Assembly (NCBI RefSeq): GCF_023078275.1
Contig: NC_062978.1
Coordinates: 19,305,883-19,369,882, forward strand
Reading direction: 5' to 3'
Source: Leguminivora glycinivorella
Taxonomy: Eukaryota; Arthropoda; Insecta; Lepidoptera; Tortricidae
DNA length: 64,000 nt
The notes below the pieces were generated by a model. That model had not been told where the DNA came from. It ran no database searches and worked only from the letters and a program-made list of their open reading frames with translations. Of this stretch, positions 20,914 through 34,312 are shown one piece after another (position 1 is the stretch's first letter; each line of letters opens with the position of its first letter). A program made the translations under genes and the position numbers.

Positions 20914-23900
20914 GATTTTATATTATTATTATTTTATATTATTTTATATTATTATTCCTAATTTTATATTATTATTAATGAACTAATTTGAAGTCTGTGG
21001 AATAACAAGATAGTTTTAATCAATTATCTTCATTCTACGAATATGCGATCACGACAGAAGCTTTTTTTTAATATTATTTTTTATTTAAAATATAAGAACA
21101 CCATACAAAAAAATTTTTCAAGAAAAAAATACCATTATGTAGGTATTTTATTCTATAGAAAAATAAACATGTTAGCTAAAAAAACTTTGAAAAATATAAC
21201 TTTTTCATCTTCTTCAACTTTAACTTATATGCCAACTGTACCTGATTCATAAAGGCCCGTTCACACCACGTCGACTTATTAACTGCCAGCGCGTATGAGA
21301 GTCGTGTTACCATTCATCAATACACTAAAACAAAAATGGATTCCCATTCGTTTCCATTTTTAAAATATTATTTTTGAAATAAACATGATGTTTTACACTT
21401 AAAATTATAGAAGACGATACATTACTTGATGTTGAGATTACGAATGCTTTGAATATTTTAAATTTATTTAATCTTACGAAACTTTAATATACTTTAATAT
21501 TGTTTGTGAATTGCTTAATCACTTTTTACATACACTTTTTTTTTGGCGGCAGTTAACATAGATAATTTAGCTGAAAATCCCCGTTTATATGGTGTAATTG
21601 ATATTTATTTATTAATTAACAACTTACACGACTTATAGGTAGACTTTTAGCCGTAGGTATTGGAACAATGCGATACGAATGATACGATACAGATTTTATT
21701 ATATCTACTACATATACAAAACAGCAATTAAAACAGGCTATATTTTTGTAGGAAAATATAACAGGAATCGCTCCATTGTGTAAAAGAGACAGAACAATAC
21801 ACAGTAATACAGGGTGGTTTAGCACCATGTACCTTCCCGGGAATATAGCGTTATATAAGTGCAGCAGATTAGATTGGTGAAGGTTGGAATGATAAATTAA
21901 ACAAAAAATAAAATTAACAAATTCGCCAATTTTAGGCCCTGGTGATAACCCTACATGCACATACCATATTGTTAGATTAAAGGATCGCAATCGGGAAATC
22001 TCGGACATTGTTTACATCATTTCCGAGCGTTGACATTAATACACTGATGTATGAATGACGCCATGTCAAATACTTAAATGAAATAATGGCAAAAATATGA
22101 TTATTAATCTTTATTACACACTTTTAACCATTTTTAACACTATTTTCACGTTAACATCCTACGGTGTTCAAATGTTCTTCCATCTTCGTAGGTAAATGCA
22201 TGATGTCCCGTGACGGTGTAGCACATGATATTTAATATTGTATGTAATTAATGTTTCCCTGGATTCCGGCGACAATACCGCAGTATTTTTTCATCAAGTC
22301 TAGCTGCAGGGCCCGCGGGTTGATTCGTTGGTCATTTTGTGCTTTTTCGTGATAAGTTTGTAATCGAAGTGACTAAGTATATCAGAAGCACTTAACATTT
22401 TTTTCTATGCCCAACCTGATGCGAGAGTGGATTTGGTTTGTTCCTTTTGTTAATAATCAGTCACATTACAGTTCCATTGCAGTTTCACGTAGAGTAAATT
22501 TCAATAATCACGATGTTTTAACATTAGGCAATTTTAGTTGAATAATTATGACATTAGGTGAAATGACAATGACAATACCTATCATTTCAAGCGTCAAACA
22601 TCTTATCAATTTTCGACCACGCAAAGAGTTTCGCTAGTCATTGAAAATGTAACCTATTAATTTTGCGAACCAAATAACAGTTAAGAACTAGGTCATGCAT
22701 GAAAAATGTTCGCCCGGCGTTAAAAACATTACATTATATCAGTCTAAGTAAGATAAAAATAACTTTTTCATGATGAAAGAGGTTGCGATATCATCTTTAA
22801 TTGTCTACGCCTTTCATGTTTATGGTTAGTAGTCAGTGGTTGTCATATCTAATGTCACTTGAACAGTTTTTTTGTTGATATTATTAAAAATACGTATGTA
22901 ACATAAGCATTCATCTGATAATTACACAAATGCCACAAAGAGAACGGTCCCTGAAAATCCTGCGACGTTTGTTACCGGTGTCGGAAACAGATCCAAAATG
23001 GTACGGCATCAAATTAACACCAGTAAATGTTCTGTCATCTAACGATTGTTTACAAGAAAGGTCATTGACCCTGTCACCTGCTTAGGGTTTTCACCTAGTA
23101 CATTTTTACAAAAATGTTGGAAAGGCTATAACTTGAAAATAGTTAAAGTAAATTGTATAGTTTCTAGGGGGAAAATGTTGTCCTAAGGCTACACTATCTC
23201 CCATTTCCCGAAAGGATCGTCGTCAAATTCCAAGCTGTATAGCGGTGTCCCGCTTGCACATCTGAGCAACATCTAGACAACCTGCACATTTTATGAGCAA
23301 AGCAATTTAAAAACACAAATTTACGACTTTATTAAAATACAAAATAAAATAAAGTTTTGCGTTTTATTGATCGCAGCGCACCGTGAAATCAATCGTAGCG
23401 TAAAATGAACGTGAACGGGACACTTTATTACTCGTATTAAAAAGATTATTGCAAATTGATTGAGTTACTTTTATAAAATTGGTTTTTATATTTTACGGTT
23501 TCACTGAGTAAGTTTAACCAAATTATTAATGTATAGCAACCTGTCTCAATTCCGTTTACTGTCGGCACGATTCGTAGTATTATTAACCCTTAAATGCATG
23601 AATTTTTCTTTTAGCGAGATATTAATATATGTGATAGACAATGGTTTTCTGACTCTGGGAAAAAAAAAAAAATTAACATCGTTTTTTATACTAAATCATT
23701 GTTAGAAGTTAAATAGGCCAAATCTTATTTATATAAATATATCGTAAATGGAAAGATTTATTTTAAAAAACTGACTACTATTAAAAAGGTACACTATTTG
23801 TGAAACCTCTATGATAAAATGTTTAAACATAAACTAATTACTAACTTCGAAAAAATCAGCCTAAAACACATACTAAAAATAGCCATCGTCCTGTTTTTTC

Positions 23901-24285
23901 ACACTTTTTCGCCATTTCATCTTAATCCTTAAATAATAAATAGTAAATCGTTATATTATTTAATTTATTTAATTGTTTATTAAATAATAATAAATAATGA
24001 ATAATAATTAAGCAATAAATGTGATTTTGGATAGCTACATATCGAGCCACGGGCCATCAAATATATGATGCATATATACACACCATGCATTAAGATATCA
24101 CCAATATTAGCCCGAGAAATGAGATCCTAGATCGGATATATCAGTGTCAAAAGTGACGATTTTATTTGAAGACACGTTATTTTAGATACTAATACACATA
24201 GATATTCCACTCCATATCGTATCTAGCTAGTATTTGACGTATCTTGATATCATCTTAATGTTCGAATTGTGCCGTAAGGCTCTGA
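20914..24285. other. Gene-free AT-rich stretch with simple repeats
   Basis: It begins with a (TTA/ATT)n run at about 20915-20970. No gene, RNA or clear TE end was found. An A10-12 run lies near 23660 and AT-rich attaataa words lie near 23930-24010. Confidence 0.4.
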
Positions 24286-24599
24286 ATACAAACCTGAAAA
24301 TTCAACTTTCAGATAAAAAAAAATTTCTGCTGTATTATGTTAAGTATATTATGTTATTTATACATATCAATATAAGAACCTACAAAAAGTTGCGAAAATA
24401 GCATCGAAAATCGTCAAAGTTCGCCTACTTTTGGTACATTTGCCGAAATAGCCGCTAAAATACCGAAAATTTGCGATTTCTAACTCTATTTTCGCAACTT
24501 TTGGTAGTTTTTTGTAATAATATGTATCAATAATGTATACTGAACATAATACTGCCGAAAGTTTTTTTTTATCTGAAAGTTGAATTTTCAGGTTTGTAT
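24286..24599. mobile_element. Foldback element, 314 bp, two-part arms
   Basis: ATACAAACCTGAAAATTCAA with its complement at the other end gives terminal arms of about 57 bp. Inside, ctacaaaaagttgcgaaaat near 24381 pairs with attttcgcaacttttggtag near 24490. No ORF. Confidence 0.82.
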
Positions 24600-26437
24600 G
24601 AGATTTTCAAAATTTCAAACCTAATGCCAAGATGTTGATTAAAAAAGCTGAAATTTTGCACAAAGACTTCATAGACTAAGGGTCATTGATTGATAACTAT
24701 TAGGTTTGCTAATTCCAAAAAAGTGTTTTTTTGATCCACCCTACTGAACATACTCGTAAGGAAAGCACTAATTACTGAGTTTCGTTTCTCAGTCAAAGAT
24801 GGTCAAAGATACAATTTCGTTGACATCCGCCGAGCGGGTATCTTATAAGACGATTTTGTTTAACGATTATTTTTATATGAAACTCTAGACTCAATATTAT
24901 TATGAACAATTACTACAACAATAAGTTGCTCTGATAATTAAGCTAGATTAAGATCATAATATACATATATGTAATGAACTATTCATAAGAGCTTGTAATT
25001 AGGCCTACATGAATAAATATATTTTTGAGTTTGAGTTTTGACGAAAGAGGATTCACACAGTCCCGAAATCGCCTTCGTACACAAACGTTGTTATTTAATT
25101 TAATTTAATCAGACATATCCCATCTTTTTTTTGTACGATTTGACCCAATTAGATAGCACGTCATATCCTATTCACAAATACATTTTATATCTATAGTTAC
25201 GGTGTCCTACTTGAGAGACCTAAGGTCCCGTAGCTCAGGGTTCATCTAGTAGAAACTCGGTTCAGCTTTAGGCTTGACTTACACTGAGAGAAATGCGATG
25301 CTTTAGAATTTTGATTGGCTAAGATTATAATTTGTAGATACAAAAAAAAAATAAAAATAGTCAAAAAATACATAAGTAAATTAGGTACGTACTAATTCCA
25401 AAATTAATATTTTTAACTTATTCAAACTCCTCAGTCCTCGTGTACAAATATTTGTACATATTCCAAAAATTTTGAACTTAAGTAATATTGATCCGAGTTA
25501 CTAAACACTTTGGAATACCTGCAATGAACCTGCTATAAATTCTGTATGAAATTATCTGAAATAAAAATATTTAAACGGTATACCCTATGTATAATATGTA
25601 TCACGTGTATGTTTAATGTACTTACATACTTAAATTAAAATTTATGTAAAATGTGCCCCGTGTGGTAACAGGCTAAGAATTGCAGCACCCCCTTTCTTGG
25701 GCTAGTAACCTGTCAATGCAATAATCACAATTTTGTTTTCTGTCAACCCGTTATTTGCTATGAATTTAATTAAGTTGTTCACAGAAATCGCGAATTGAGG
25801 TAACTGGTGACTGAAGAGCTGGCGACTTCCTCGCACAACGTATCAGCATTGCGATACAGCGAGGAAATGTCGTCAGTATCCTTGGTACAATGCCTCAAGG
25901 GCCTATTTTAGACATTAGCTAGCTTTTAAGTTTAGTCTTAGTTTCTTATATAATTATGTAAATATGTTCATACAATACAATGCAATACAAATACTCTTTG
26001 CATTTTTTGCACACCTCAATACAGGAAACAATATAGTAAGTATACACAACAACTTAAGAGGTAAAACAAGAGGCGGTCATCGCTAAAGAGCGATCTCTTC
26101 CAGACAACCTAAATCCTTCATGTAAATAAAGATATTCAAAAATAATATTTTTATTAAAAAAAACATAATTAAAGTGAACCACATACATCGAGTGCCCGAA
26201 AATTAAAGAAAGCTTTTTCTTTTAAATAGGAAATAAGCAACATAGACCAAAGCACAATATATCCTCGCTCGCTCTGTGCCAAAGGGTCGCCTATAACGTG
26301 CAGTAATTTGCGGCACTTTGGTGCATTACCTCTACAATGACTGCATTGTATTATTGCGCTTGACATGCACTTACCATGATCAAATGCTTTTAGAGAAGGA
26401 AATATTGGCTAGTGGTCTATATTAGGTCACAGTAAGT
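24600..26437. other. Gene-free stretch with weak repeat fragments
   Basis: It contains a short start of the 258-bp MITE (ttacactgagagaaatg near 25277), a degraded SINE family 4 piece (25665-25760), and a LINE-like 3' end (about 25900-26000). No gene recognised. Confidence 0.45.
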
Positions 26438-26711
26438 AAAAAATAAATAAAAATAAAATAAATAAATAAATATTGGGGGACACCTTACACAGATCAACTT
26501 AGCCCCAAACTAAGCAAAGCTTGTACTATGGGTGCTAAGCGACGATATACATACTTAAATAGATAAATACATACTTATACATAGAAAACATCCATGACTC
26601 AGGAACAAATATCTGTGCTCATCACACAAATAAATGCCCCTACCGGGATTCGAACCTGGGACCGCGGCTCAGCAGCCAGGGTCACTACCGACTGAGCCAG
26701 ACCGGTCGTCA
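26438..26711 (-). mobile_element. SINE family 2, full-length minus copy
   Basis: Minus strand: head gacgaccggtctggctcagt (box A TGGCTCAGTCGG), box B GGTTCGAATCCCGG, body tgtgatgagcacagatattt, AT-rich tail with (aaat)n at 26450-26480. It pairs head to head with 26827-27088. Confidence 0.87.
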
Positions 26712-26826
26712 AGCATAAAAATACTCCTGACTTACTGAGGGAGTTAAATTAAAGGTAGTCGCCACTGCTAAGATAACAGAGGCTGAAGGTACGAGTAGAT
26801 TGGTGTCATCATCATCATCATCATTT

Positions 26827-27088
26827 TGACGACCGGTCTGGCTCAGTCGGTAGTGACCCTGCCTGCCACGCCGCGGTCCCGGGTTCGAATCCCGGTAAGG
26901 GCATTTATTTGTGTGATGAACACAGATATTTGTTCCCGAGTCATGGATGTTTTCTATGTATATAATATAAGTATGTGTATATTATATATATCGTTGTCTA
27001 AGTGCCCACAACACAAGCTTTCATGAGCTTACCGTGGGACCTCATTCAATCTGTGTAAGAATGTCCTATAATATTTATTTATTTTATC
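26827..27088 (+). mobile_element. SINE family 2, full-length plus copy
   Basis: Head gacgaccggtctggctcagt with box A and box B GGTTCGAATCCCGG, then the same body. It follows a (CAT)n run at 26808-26824 and its AT tail abuts a family 1 tail fragment (about 27090-27125). Confidence 0.87.
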
Positions 27089-27125
27089 CTTGCGTTATCC
27101 CGATATTTGCCACGGCTCATGGCAG

Positions 27126-27945
27126 TGATTTAAGAGACAAGTGACCAATCACAATAATTGCAATAATATCCAATTCACACATCATTGGCATCACAGGCTT
27201 AAATAAGGTACTTCCATTTTTGCAGTACCTAAACACATTATGACACACAGACAACACAATATGAGATGTGACTTTAATTTCGTGTTTAAAAGCCGAAGTA
27301 CTTATTTATAACTGAAGTTCCCACGTTTTGAATATTTTCAATGCGGAACTCATATTTACTAGGGTGCGCTAACGCTAGTTCTAACTTCTAATATGGAGTG
27401 CACACTGCGCACCTCCGCATTAAATACTAAGCAGCCAATAAAAATATCTTACAGGTAATAGTGATCTATTACTTAGGTAGGTATCTAGGTATGTCATAAA
27501 TGTTTATTTTTTCTTTAGGCACACATTGCGAACTTCATTTTAAAAATAGGTTTTCTTATTTAAAATTATTTCACTATAGGTTGGCATTTGGCATTCTCTA
27601 TCAAACTTTTAGTCTAACCTTCTAGTGGTTAACCGCTAGGTAACAACCTACCTACGATAATGCGCTAAGTACCTACGTCCTAGTCGTGATTCAGGTGTAA
27701 GGTGTAAAATAATGAGACATTTTATATCGGTTGACCTGTCCAAACAGTTGCACAGGCATTCAGGTCTTTCTCGCCAGGATACAAGCGGACCATGTAGCAC
27801 TCAAACTAAGCAAGAGTAAGAATTCGTTGCTTATTTTTGACAATACAGAAAACAGACGATTGTCCTTCAAAGATTATTATCCTACCGAGTCCCTCGGACC
27901 AGGCGGCATGCGTACTAATTTACCCAACGTAAATAAGGCCCTCAG
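27126..27945. other. Gene-free stretch, nothing recognised
   Basis: No supported ORF; the open frame at 27731-28222 runs into a MITE and is not gene-like. Confidence 0.4.
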
Positions 27946-28116
27946 GGTGCGTAGCCGAATGGCACAAACGCTCACGAAATGCTCACAAAACGAAACGCTA
28001 GTAGATATCTATCTCTATCGCTCTTGCATATTGGCGCGACAGAGCCCGACTAACTGGCGCGGCGTTTCGTTTTCGTTTGGCGTCGGAGAAATGCCATTCG
28101 GCTACGGGGCCAGGGC
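27946..28116. mobile_element. MITE family A, full copy
   Basis: gggtgcgtagccgaatggca and tgccattcggctacggggcc ends. The flanks aaggccct and agggcctt are also inverted, so the palindrome extends past the family ends here. Confidence 0.85.
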
Positions 28117-28443
28117 CTTGTATTTAAAACGTGTAAGTGAGCAGCCTGCAGTGTACCCTGCCCACAATAATGCGCTATCTATCAACGTCGGCGTCGCCCG
28201 AGGCGTGCAGGTGTCATATTGACGTATTGAATACCAATACTATTGGCACTCACAATTTGCCATCTCGCTTGAACATTGGCGTGACCTTAGCCTACATTAT
28301 GGGTGTAACTGAAATAGATGTTCGACGAGAAATGAAAGTCACAAAGTATATCACTGTTATTAAATTGAGTGGCTGAAATTCGACGTCGAATATATATAAA
28401 GGTACTCTCAACTGCAAAACTGAATGGAGAAATTATGAATGAA

Positions 28444-29232
28444 TTACATACATACATATAATCACGCCTGTATCCCATAAAGGGGTAGGCAGAGCACATG
28501 AACTACTAAGCTTCAGTGCCACTCTTGGCAAAAAACCGGCCAAGAGCGTGTAGGGCCACGCTCAGTGTAGGGTTCCGTAGTTTTTCGTATTTTTCTCAAA
28601 AACTACTGAACCTATCAAGTTCAAAACAATTTTCCTAGAAAGTCTTTATAAAGTTCTACTTTTGTGATTTTTTTCATATTTTTTAAACATATGGTTCAAA
28701 AGTTAGAGGGGGGACGCACTTTTTTTTCCTTTAGGAGCGATTATTTCCGAAAATATTAATATTATCAAAAAACGATCTTAGTAAACCCTTATTCATTTTT
28801 AAATACCTATCCAACAATATATCACACGTTGGGGTTGGAATGAAAAAAAATATCAGCCCTCACTTTACATGTAGGGGGGGGTACCCTAATAAAACATGTT
28901 TTTCCATTTTTTATTTTTGCACTTTGTTGGCGTGATTGATATACATATTGGTACCAAATTTCAGCTTTCTAGTGCTTACGGTTACTAAGATTATCCGCGG
29001 ACGGACGGACGGACGGACGGACGGACGGATGGACGGACGGACGGACGGACGGACGGACGGACGGACGGACAGACAGACATGGCGAAACTATAAGGGTTCC
29101 TAGTTGACTACGGAACCCTAAAAAGGGGTTGAAAGAAATCCAAATTGTGACATTGCAGTGACAGGTTGCCGGCCTCTCGCCTACGCCACAATTTAACCCA
29201 TATCCCACAGTCGACTTCAGCGACGTCGAGGG
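28444..29232 (-). mobile_element. SINE/LINE-end family 4, split by a family F insertion
   Basis: The minus-strand pieces 28444-28534 and 29121-29232 rejoin exactly as in 50598-50850 and 56481-56722 (tgccaagagtggcactgaa, gtcactgcaatgtcacaatt). The break is in the aaaaa run of the sequence read as ctcttggcaaaaaggggttg. Confidence 0.85.
28535..29120 (-). mobile_element. Family F element, nested, with (GGAC)n array
   Basis: Begins accggccaagagcgtgtagg and ends ggaaccctaaaa; matches 10856-11398 in reverse. It contains about 20 units of GGAC at 28997-29079. It is inserted in the A-run of family 4. Confidence 0.85.
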
Positions 29233-29322
29233 GGGGGGGAGGGCATTGTAACTAATCCATTTTTTCCATTATTACACATTATGTTGAGTTCTACATATGT
29301 ATATCCACTGAACACACCTACC

Positions 29323-29394
29323 GTGGACACTATTTAATAATGCAAACACATGTAACCGGTGGACACTATTTAATAATGCAAATAATGTAAAACA
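29323..29394 (+). repeat. 36-bp tandem duplication
   Basis: gtggacactatttaataatg starts at 29323 and again at 29359. Confidence 0.75.
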
Positions 29395-29802
29395 TGCAAG
29401 AAATGGACCCGTTATATTGGCCCCCAGTCGAGATTTGCCACGCTGTATCTTATGTGCTAAAAGTGTAAAGGTCTCAGAGTGGGTGACTTCAATAAGACCT
29501 TGAATCTTGTATAAACTTTGTATTATATTGTGAATTAAACAAATAGCTTACATTTTTGTGTGGTTCGCTACAGAGCAGCGTTCAGAGAGAAAGAGGAAAT
29601 TGACAGTGTTGCCACACGCAGGAGGCGATAATATTTGTTAAGTAGGCTTTACACTCTAGGATTTATTAGGTGTGTTTCACACAACAAGTTCAAACCATCA
29701 TTTGCATTTTTTGGCAAAACGCGAGAATTTTAAGTCTGATATTTGTTTCAGTATTATAGTACAATTTGTAGTTATTTATCCTTAATTAATTTGGCTTATT
29801 CG

Positions 29803-30790
29803 TAAATATAAAAGAAGAAGCTGACTGACTGACTGACTGACTGACATATCAACGCACAGCCGAAACCGCTGGTCCTAGAGCTTTCAAATTTGGCACGTAG
29901 GTTTCTTATATAGTGTAGAGGAGCACTAAGAAAGGATTTTCCAAAATTCACCTCCTAAGGGGGTCAAATGGGGGTTCAAAGTTTGTATGGGGAAACAAGA
30001 TTAGTTTGACTATTTTATTCGAAACTTCACAGGAAGATTCCTTAAGACATATGACTGAATACGTGTTTCAGGTTTTTTGAAAATTTAACCCCTAAAAGGG
30101 TGAAAAGGGGGTGATAAAGTCAAAATATCAATATGGGTATCGTTTTTATGGTTTATCGGGTCGCTGATCATGATAAATACAACGTTTTTAAAATCTAACG
30201 AGGCGGAAGTGAAATACCTTCTCCCCTGTTGTGGTGCAATGGGGTTTAATTATCAAAAAAATATATAAAAGAAGATATTGACTGACTGACTGACATATCA
30301 ACGCACAGCCGAAACCGCTGGTCCTAGAGATGTCAAATTTGGCACATAGGTTCCTTATATGGCGTAGAGGAGCACTAAGAAAGGATTTTTCAAAATTCTC
30401 CTTTTAAAATGGTGAAATGGGGGGTTCAAAGTTTGTATGAAACTTCACAGGAGGATTCCTAAAGACATATGACTAAATACATGTTTCAGGTTTTTTTCTG
30501 AAAATTTGACCCCTAAAGGGGTGCAAAGGGGGTAAAGTTAAAAACACAATATGGGTATCGTTTTTATGGTTTATCGGGTCGCTGATCACGATAAATACAA
30601 CGATTTTAAAATCTAATGAGGTGCAAAAGAAATTTTCTCCCCTGTTGTTGTGCAATGGGGTTAAAATATCCAAAATAGCCATAAGTATAGGTTTAGTTTT
30701 TATCTTTACTTCTGGTTCAAGAGATTTCAAATTGACACGGAAGTTCCTTAGAGGAGCACTAAGAAAGGATTTTTCAAAGTTCACCTCCTA
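29803..30790 (+). repeat. 449-bp-period tandem repeat, two full units and a partial third
   Basis: ctgacatatcaacgcacagc recurs at 29841 and 30290; both units also share cggtaaaggggt-type and tttttatggtttatcgggtc segments. A third unit (about 30705-30790) has lost its start and runs straight into the hexamer array. Each of the first two begins with (CTGA)n. Confidence 0.82.
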
Positions 30791-30813
30791 GCATGATAAT
30801 TTGACAGGGGCAA

Positions 30814-31510
<697 letters not shown>

Positions 31511-31936
31511 ATACGAATAGGGATTGGGGTCGGAATAATCGGTCGGCAATCGATATCTTGGCAGTGTAAAATGCAGGCGGCTCAGTGGGAAGGGATTAAG
31601 TAGGCATTGGCGAGTATCCTGCATCCGTAATACCTATTACATTCAATGTGCTGTAAGAAGATCGTCGTTTGCTTGCCTTTTATATGTTTACGTTTGCAGG
31701 AAGTATAAGCAAAATGGAAAAAATTGTAAGCGATAATGCAAGGAAGTACTTTTTACCCTACCGACCATAGCGTCGAGATACTGGCTATGTGGGTTGTATG
31801 AAGTTTCCCCAGTATAAATATTTATATAGGTAAAATACATACATATTCGTACCTACTACCTAAGCTGTGGTCGCTGTGTAACAATTCTACAATCATTGCA
31901 AGAATTTCATTTAAAACAATAGTAATATGTGTAAGG
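31511..31936. other. Gene-free stretch, nothing recognised
   Basis: Ordinary AT-rich sequence with no supported feature. Confidence 0.4.
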
Positions 31937-32017
31937 TACAGTCAGCCAAAAAAGTGGTTTACCACTTTTCAATCAATAGAGTCGAAAAGTGGTAAACCAC
32001 TTTCTTGGCTGACCGTA
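31937..32017. mobile_element. MITE, 81 bp, TACAGTCAGCC ends
   Basis: TACAGTCAGCCAAAAAAGTG and its complement form almost the whole element; tggtttaccacttttc and gaaaagtggtaaacca pair exactly around a loop of 17 bp or less. TA at both ends. Confidence 0.9.
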
Positions 32018-32179
32018 CAGCAAATAGATCAGTTATAAAGTCCCCCCCCCAGTCGACGAGAATTGTCCCGCTTTACCTGAATCGAAATAATCGCGGACAG
32101 ACGTACCTACAAAGAAACCTACGGATCCAAATGAAAAATCTTATTTTTTGTACACGTTTCAATAAGAATACTTTTATTA

Positions 32180-32207
32180 CGCGGGCGAAGCCGCGGGTAA
32201 AAGCTAG
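32180..32207 (+). mobile_element. Helitron-like 3' end fragment
   Basis: gcgggcgaagccgcgggtaa followed by aagCTAG and T; same 3' end as 17021-17199. The rest of the element is not visible upstream. Confidence 0.6.
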
Positions 32208-32897
32208 TTCGTAATATACGAGTAATTATGTGATCTCTGTTTTATTTAAATGCTTACAATTGGGTACAGTGGTAATATGTTAATTATTGCACCGACCACA
32301 GCCCCCTAAACCGCATTATTCATGCTTTCTGTGCCTCTTTCGTTTAATTCGTCATTGGAATGTTGTTTGATTTTGTCATTAGGTATTTAGGACGGGAATA
32401 TAATAGTAGTATGACTACTTAAAATACAAATTAACACCATCACTGCGGCAATTAACGTAATTAACCATACTTCGTAAGAAGTCCCCTACCGCAGTGAACA
32501 TGTTAAAAAAAATTCTATGAAAATAATTTTATTTGTTCTTAGGGCCATAGAACATCTCTACAAAAAAAAACACCGAGAAAATTGTGGATAGGTCCGTTTT
32601 TTTGAGACCGGTGCCCTGTAGGTTTAAAAGCAGTGATTTATAAACACCTTTTCCAAGACGGAGGTTTTCCCGTTAGGAGTGGTCAGAACTGGCATTTATT
32701 CCCTGTTAAAAGATATAAAAAGTCAAGTCAAAATAGGTATGTCAACAACTTTACTCTGTATCGCATCAGTCATATTATTATGAAGGACACCGAAAAGAAA
32801 AAGAATATGTACTACTATGAATATGTACTACTAGCTGGCATTTACTACTTGAGGTTACTGCAAATGTATTAAATATAGGTGTATTTCATTTGCAAGT
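32208..32897. other. Gene-free stretch, nothing recognised
   Basis: No ORF or repeat identified except short homopolymers. Confidence 0.4.
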
Positions 32898-33088
32898 AAG
32901 CGCGCCAGGCGTCATCAGCGCGAGACCTGTTCGCCACGGGTACTGTACACTTCACCTGTCAGAGGTTGTGGTCGTGTTTGTCGCTCCCGTATTGGCACAG
33001 TCATGAAAAACGTTGTCACCTCACTTGACACTGCTGGTATAGTCTATTGTAGACACAAAGTCCTATGATGAATACGATGATGAGATGA
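32898..33088 (+). mobile_element. Retroposon of unknown type with 13-bp target duplication
   Basis: TTCATTTGCAAGT occurs at 32885-32897 and 33089-33101, directly flanking 191 bp that start aagcgcgccaggcgtcatca and end in gat/gatga repeats. The flanking repeat and the simple-repeat 3' end fit a LINE-mobilised RNA. No clear tRNA boxes. Confidence 0.7.
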
Positions 33089-33101
33089 TTCATTTGCAAG
33101 T

Positions 33102-33771
33102 GTTATATTAATAGAAACATTGCTTGTACCCATGCCATACCAAATCATTTATAACAAAAATTTCGTGTCCAAAACCAAACGTTTGCTAAAATTCCAATGC
33201 AATTTTTAGCAAAACCTAACACTTTCACAGCGCTCGAAGCAATTAACCAGTCTTTCAAAATTCGAATCCTGTAAATAAAACCCAATATACCTATGCAAAT
33301 ACACAATAACGGTAAACGTTTAAACCGGCCACTCGTCAATTTGTCGGCCATACATAAATGCATGAGGCGAGCATACAATGTAGCCCCGTTTTACACCTAC
33401 GTGTAGAGGGATTGTGTAGCTTAAAAATTGAATAAATGGAAATATACCACGCTTTTACATATTACGCGGTTAACACAATCCGATGTGTGAGACAGACGAG
33501 TATATAATAATTATTGTGCAATTAAATGCGTTAAAAAAATGCTTTTATTTTGAATGAATTTACGCATGTCAACGTTGCGACAGATTAATCATTTGGTAGG
33601 ACTACTGTCTGCCGCCATACACATGATGATTTTGCCTTTAGTCAAGCGCTATAGAGTCTTATTTTAGAGGTATATTAATTTTCTTTTCATTACGTGAGGC
33701 GCTTTAGCTTATTATGTATGTATTTGGCCGAGTGCAATATTATAATCGGTAAAAATCTAACTAGATGTAGG
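33102..33771. other. Gene-free stretch, nothing recognised
   Basis: No supported feature. Confidence 0.4.
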
Positions 33772-33935
33772 TACAGATGTAGTGCGAAAAGATTTGCCTT
33801 CGTATTATTACGGAAACGTACGAACGTGTCATGCTATTTCAGCCAGTCTCAGTACAAGATGTACTGACATTGACTGAACTAGCATGACAAATACGAACGT
33901 TTCCGAAGGAAACCCTTTTCGCACCAAATCTGTAT
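33772..33935. mobile_element. MITE, 164 bp, TACAGATGTAG ends
   Basis: TACAGATGTAGTGCGAAAAG and the complement of cttttcgcaccaaatctgta match with few changes; an inner pair cgtacgaacgtgtcatgct and agcatgacaaatacgaacg also folds. Confidence 0.8.
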
Positions 33936-34312
33936 TAACTTGAATCCTTGTAACCAAGCAAGATAATCGTGTTCACTTAGAAAATGGCTCTTTGCGGTAA
34001 CACAAAAATTGTTTATTCACACATATGAACAGTTGTTTATGCAGTGAAAACGCGTTTTCCCGAGGTAAAAGAGAAAACATTTTTTTTCTACTCCCGTGCT
34101 GTTATTCGTCATTTACAGTGTCGTGTATATGTAGATCTTTAAAACCCTATAAATAAAAGATGGCAGCCCCCGGTTGGCTCTCCGCACGTCCACGCATACG
34201 TTTATAGCCTTTAACACATTGTTAGGAAGCCTTTAATGGATATAGCGGGGGTGCGCGGGGAGCCGGCCGGGGGCTGATGGCGGAGCGGGGGAGTGCGAAC
34301 GACAGCGTTAAC
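33936..34312. other. Gene-free stretch with GC-rich block
   Basis: 34155-34310 is unusually GC-rich (ggccgggggctgatggcgga) for this region, next to the LINE poly(A). No ORF supported. Confidence 0.4.

Noticed and set aside
28137..28376. 79-codon ORF near the family A copy
   Set aside because: No domain; begins within unassigned sequence and its length is within chance.
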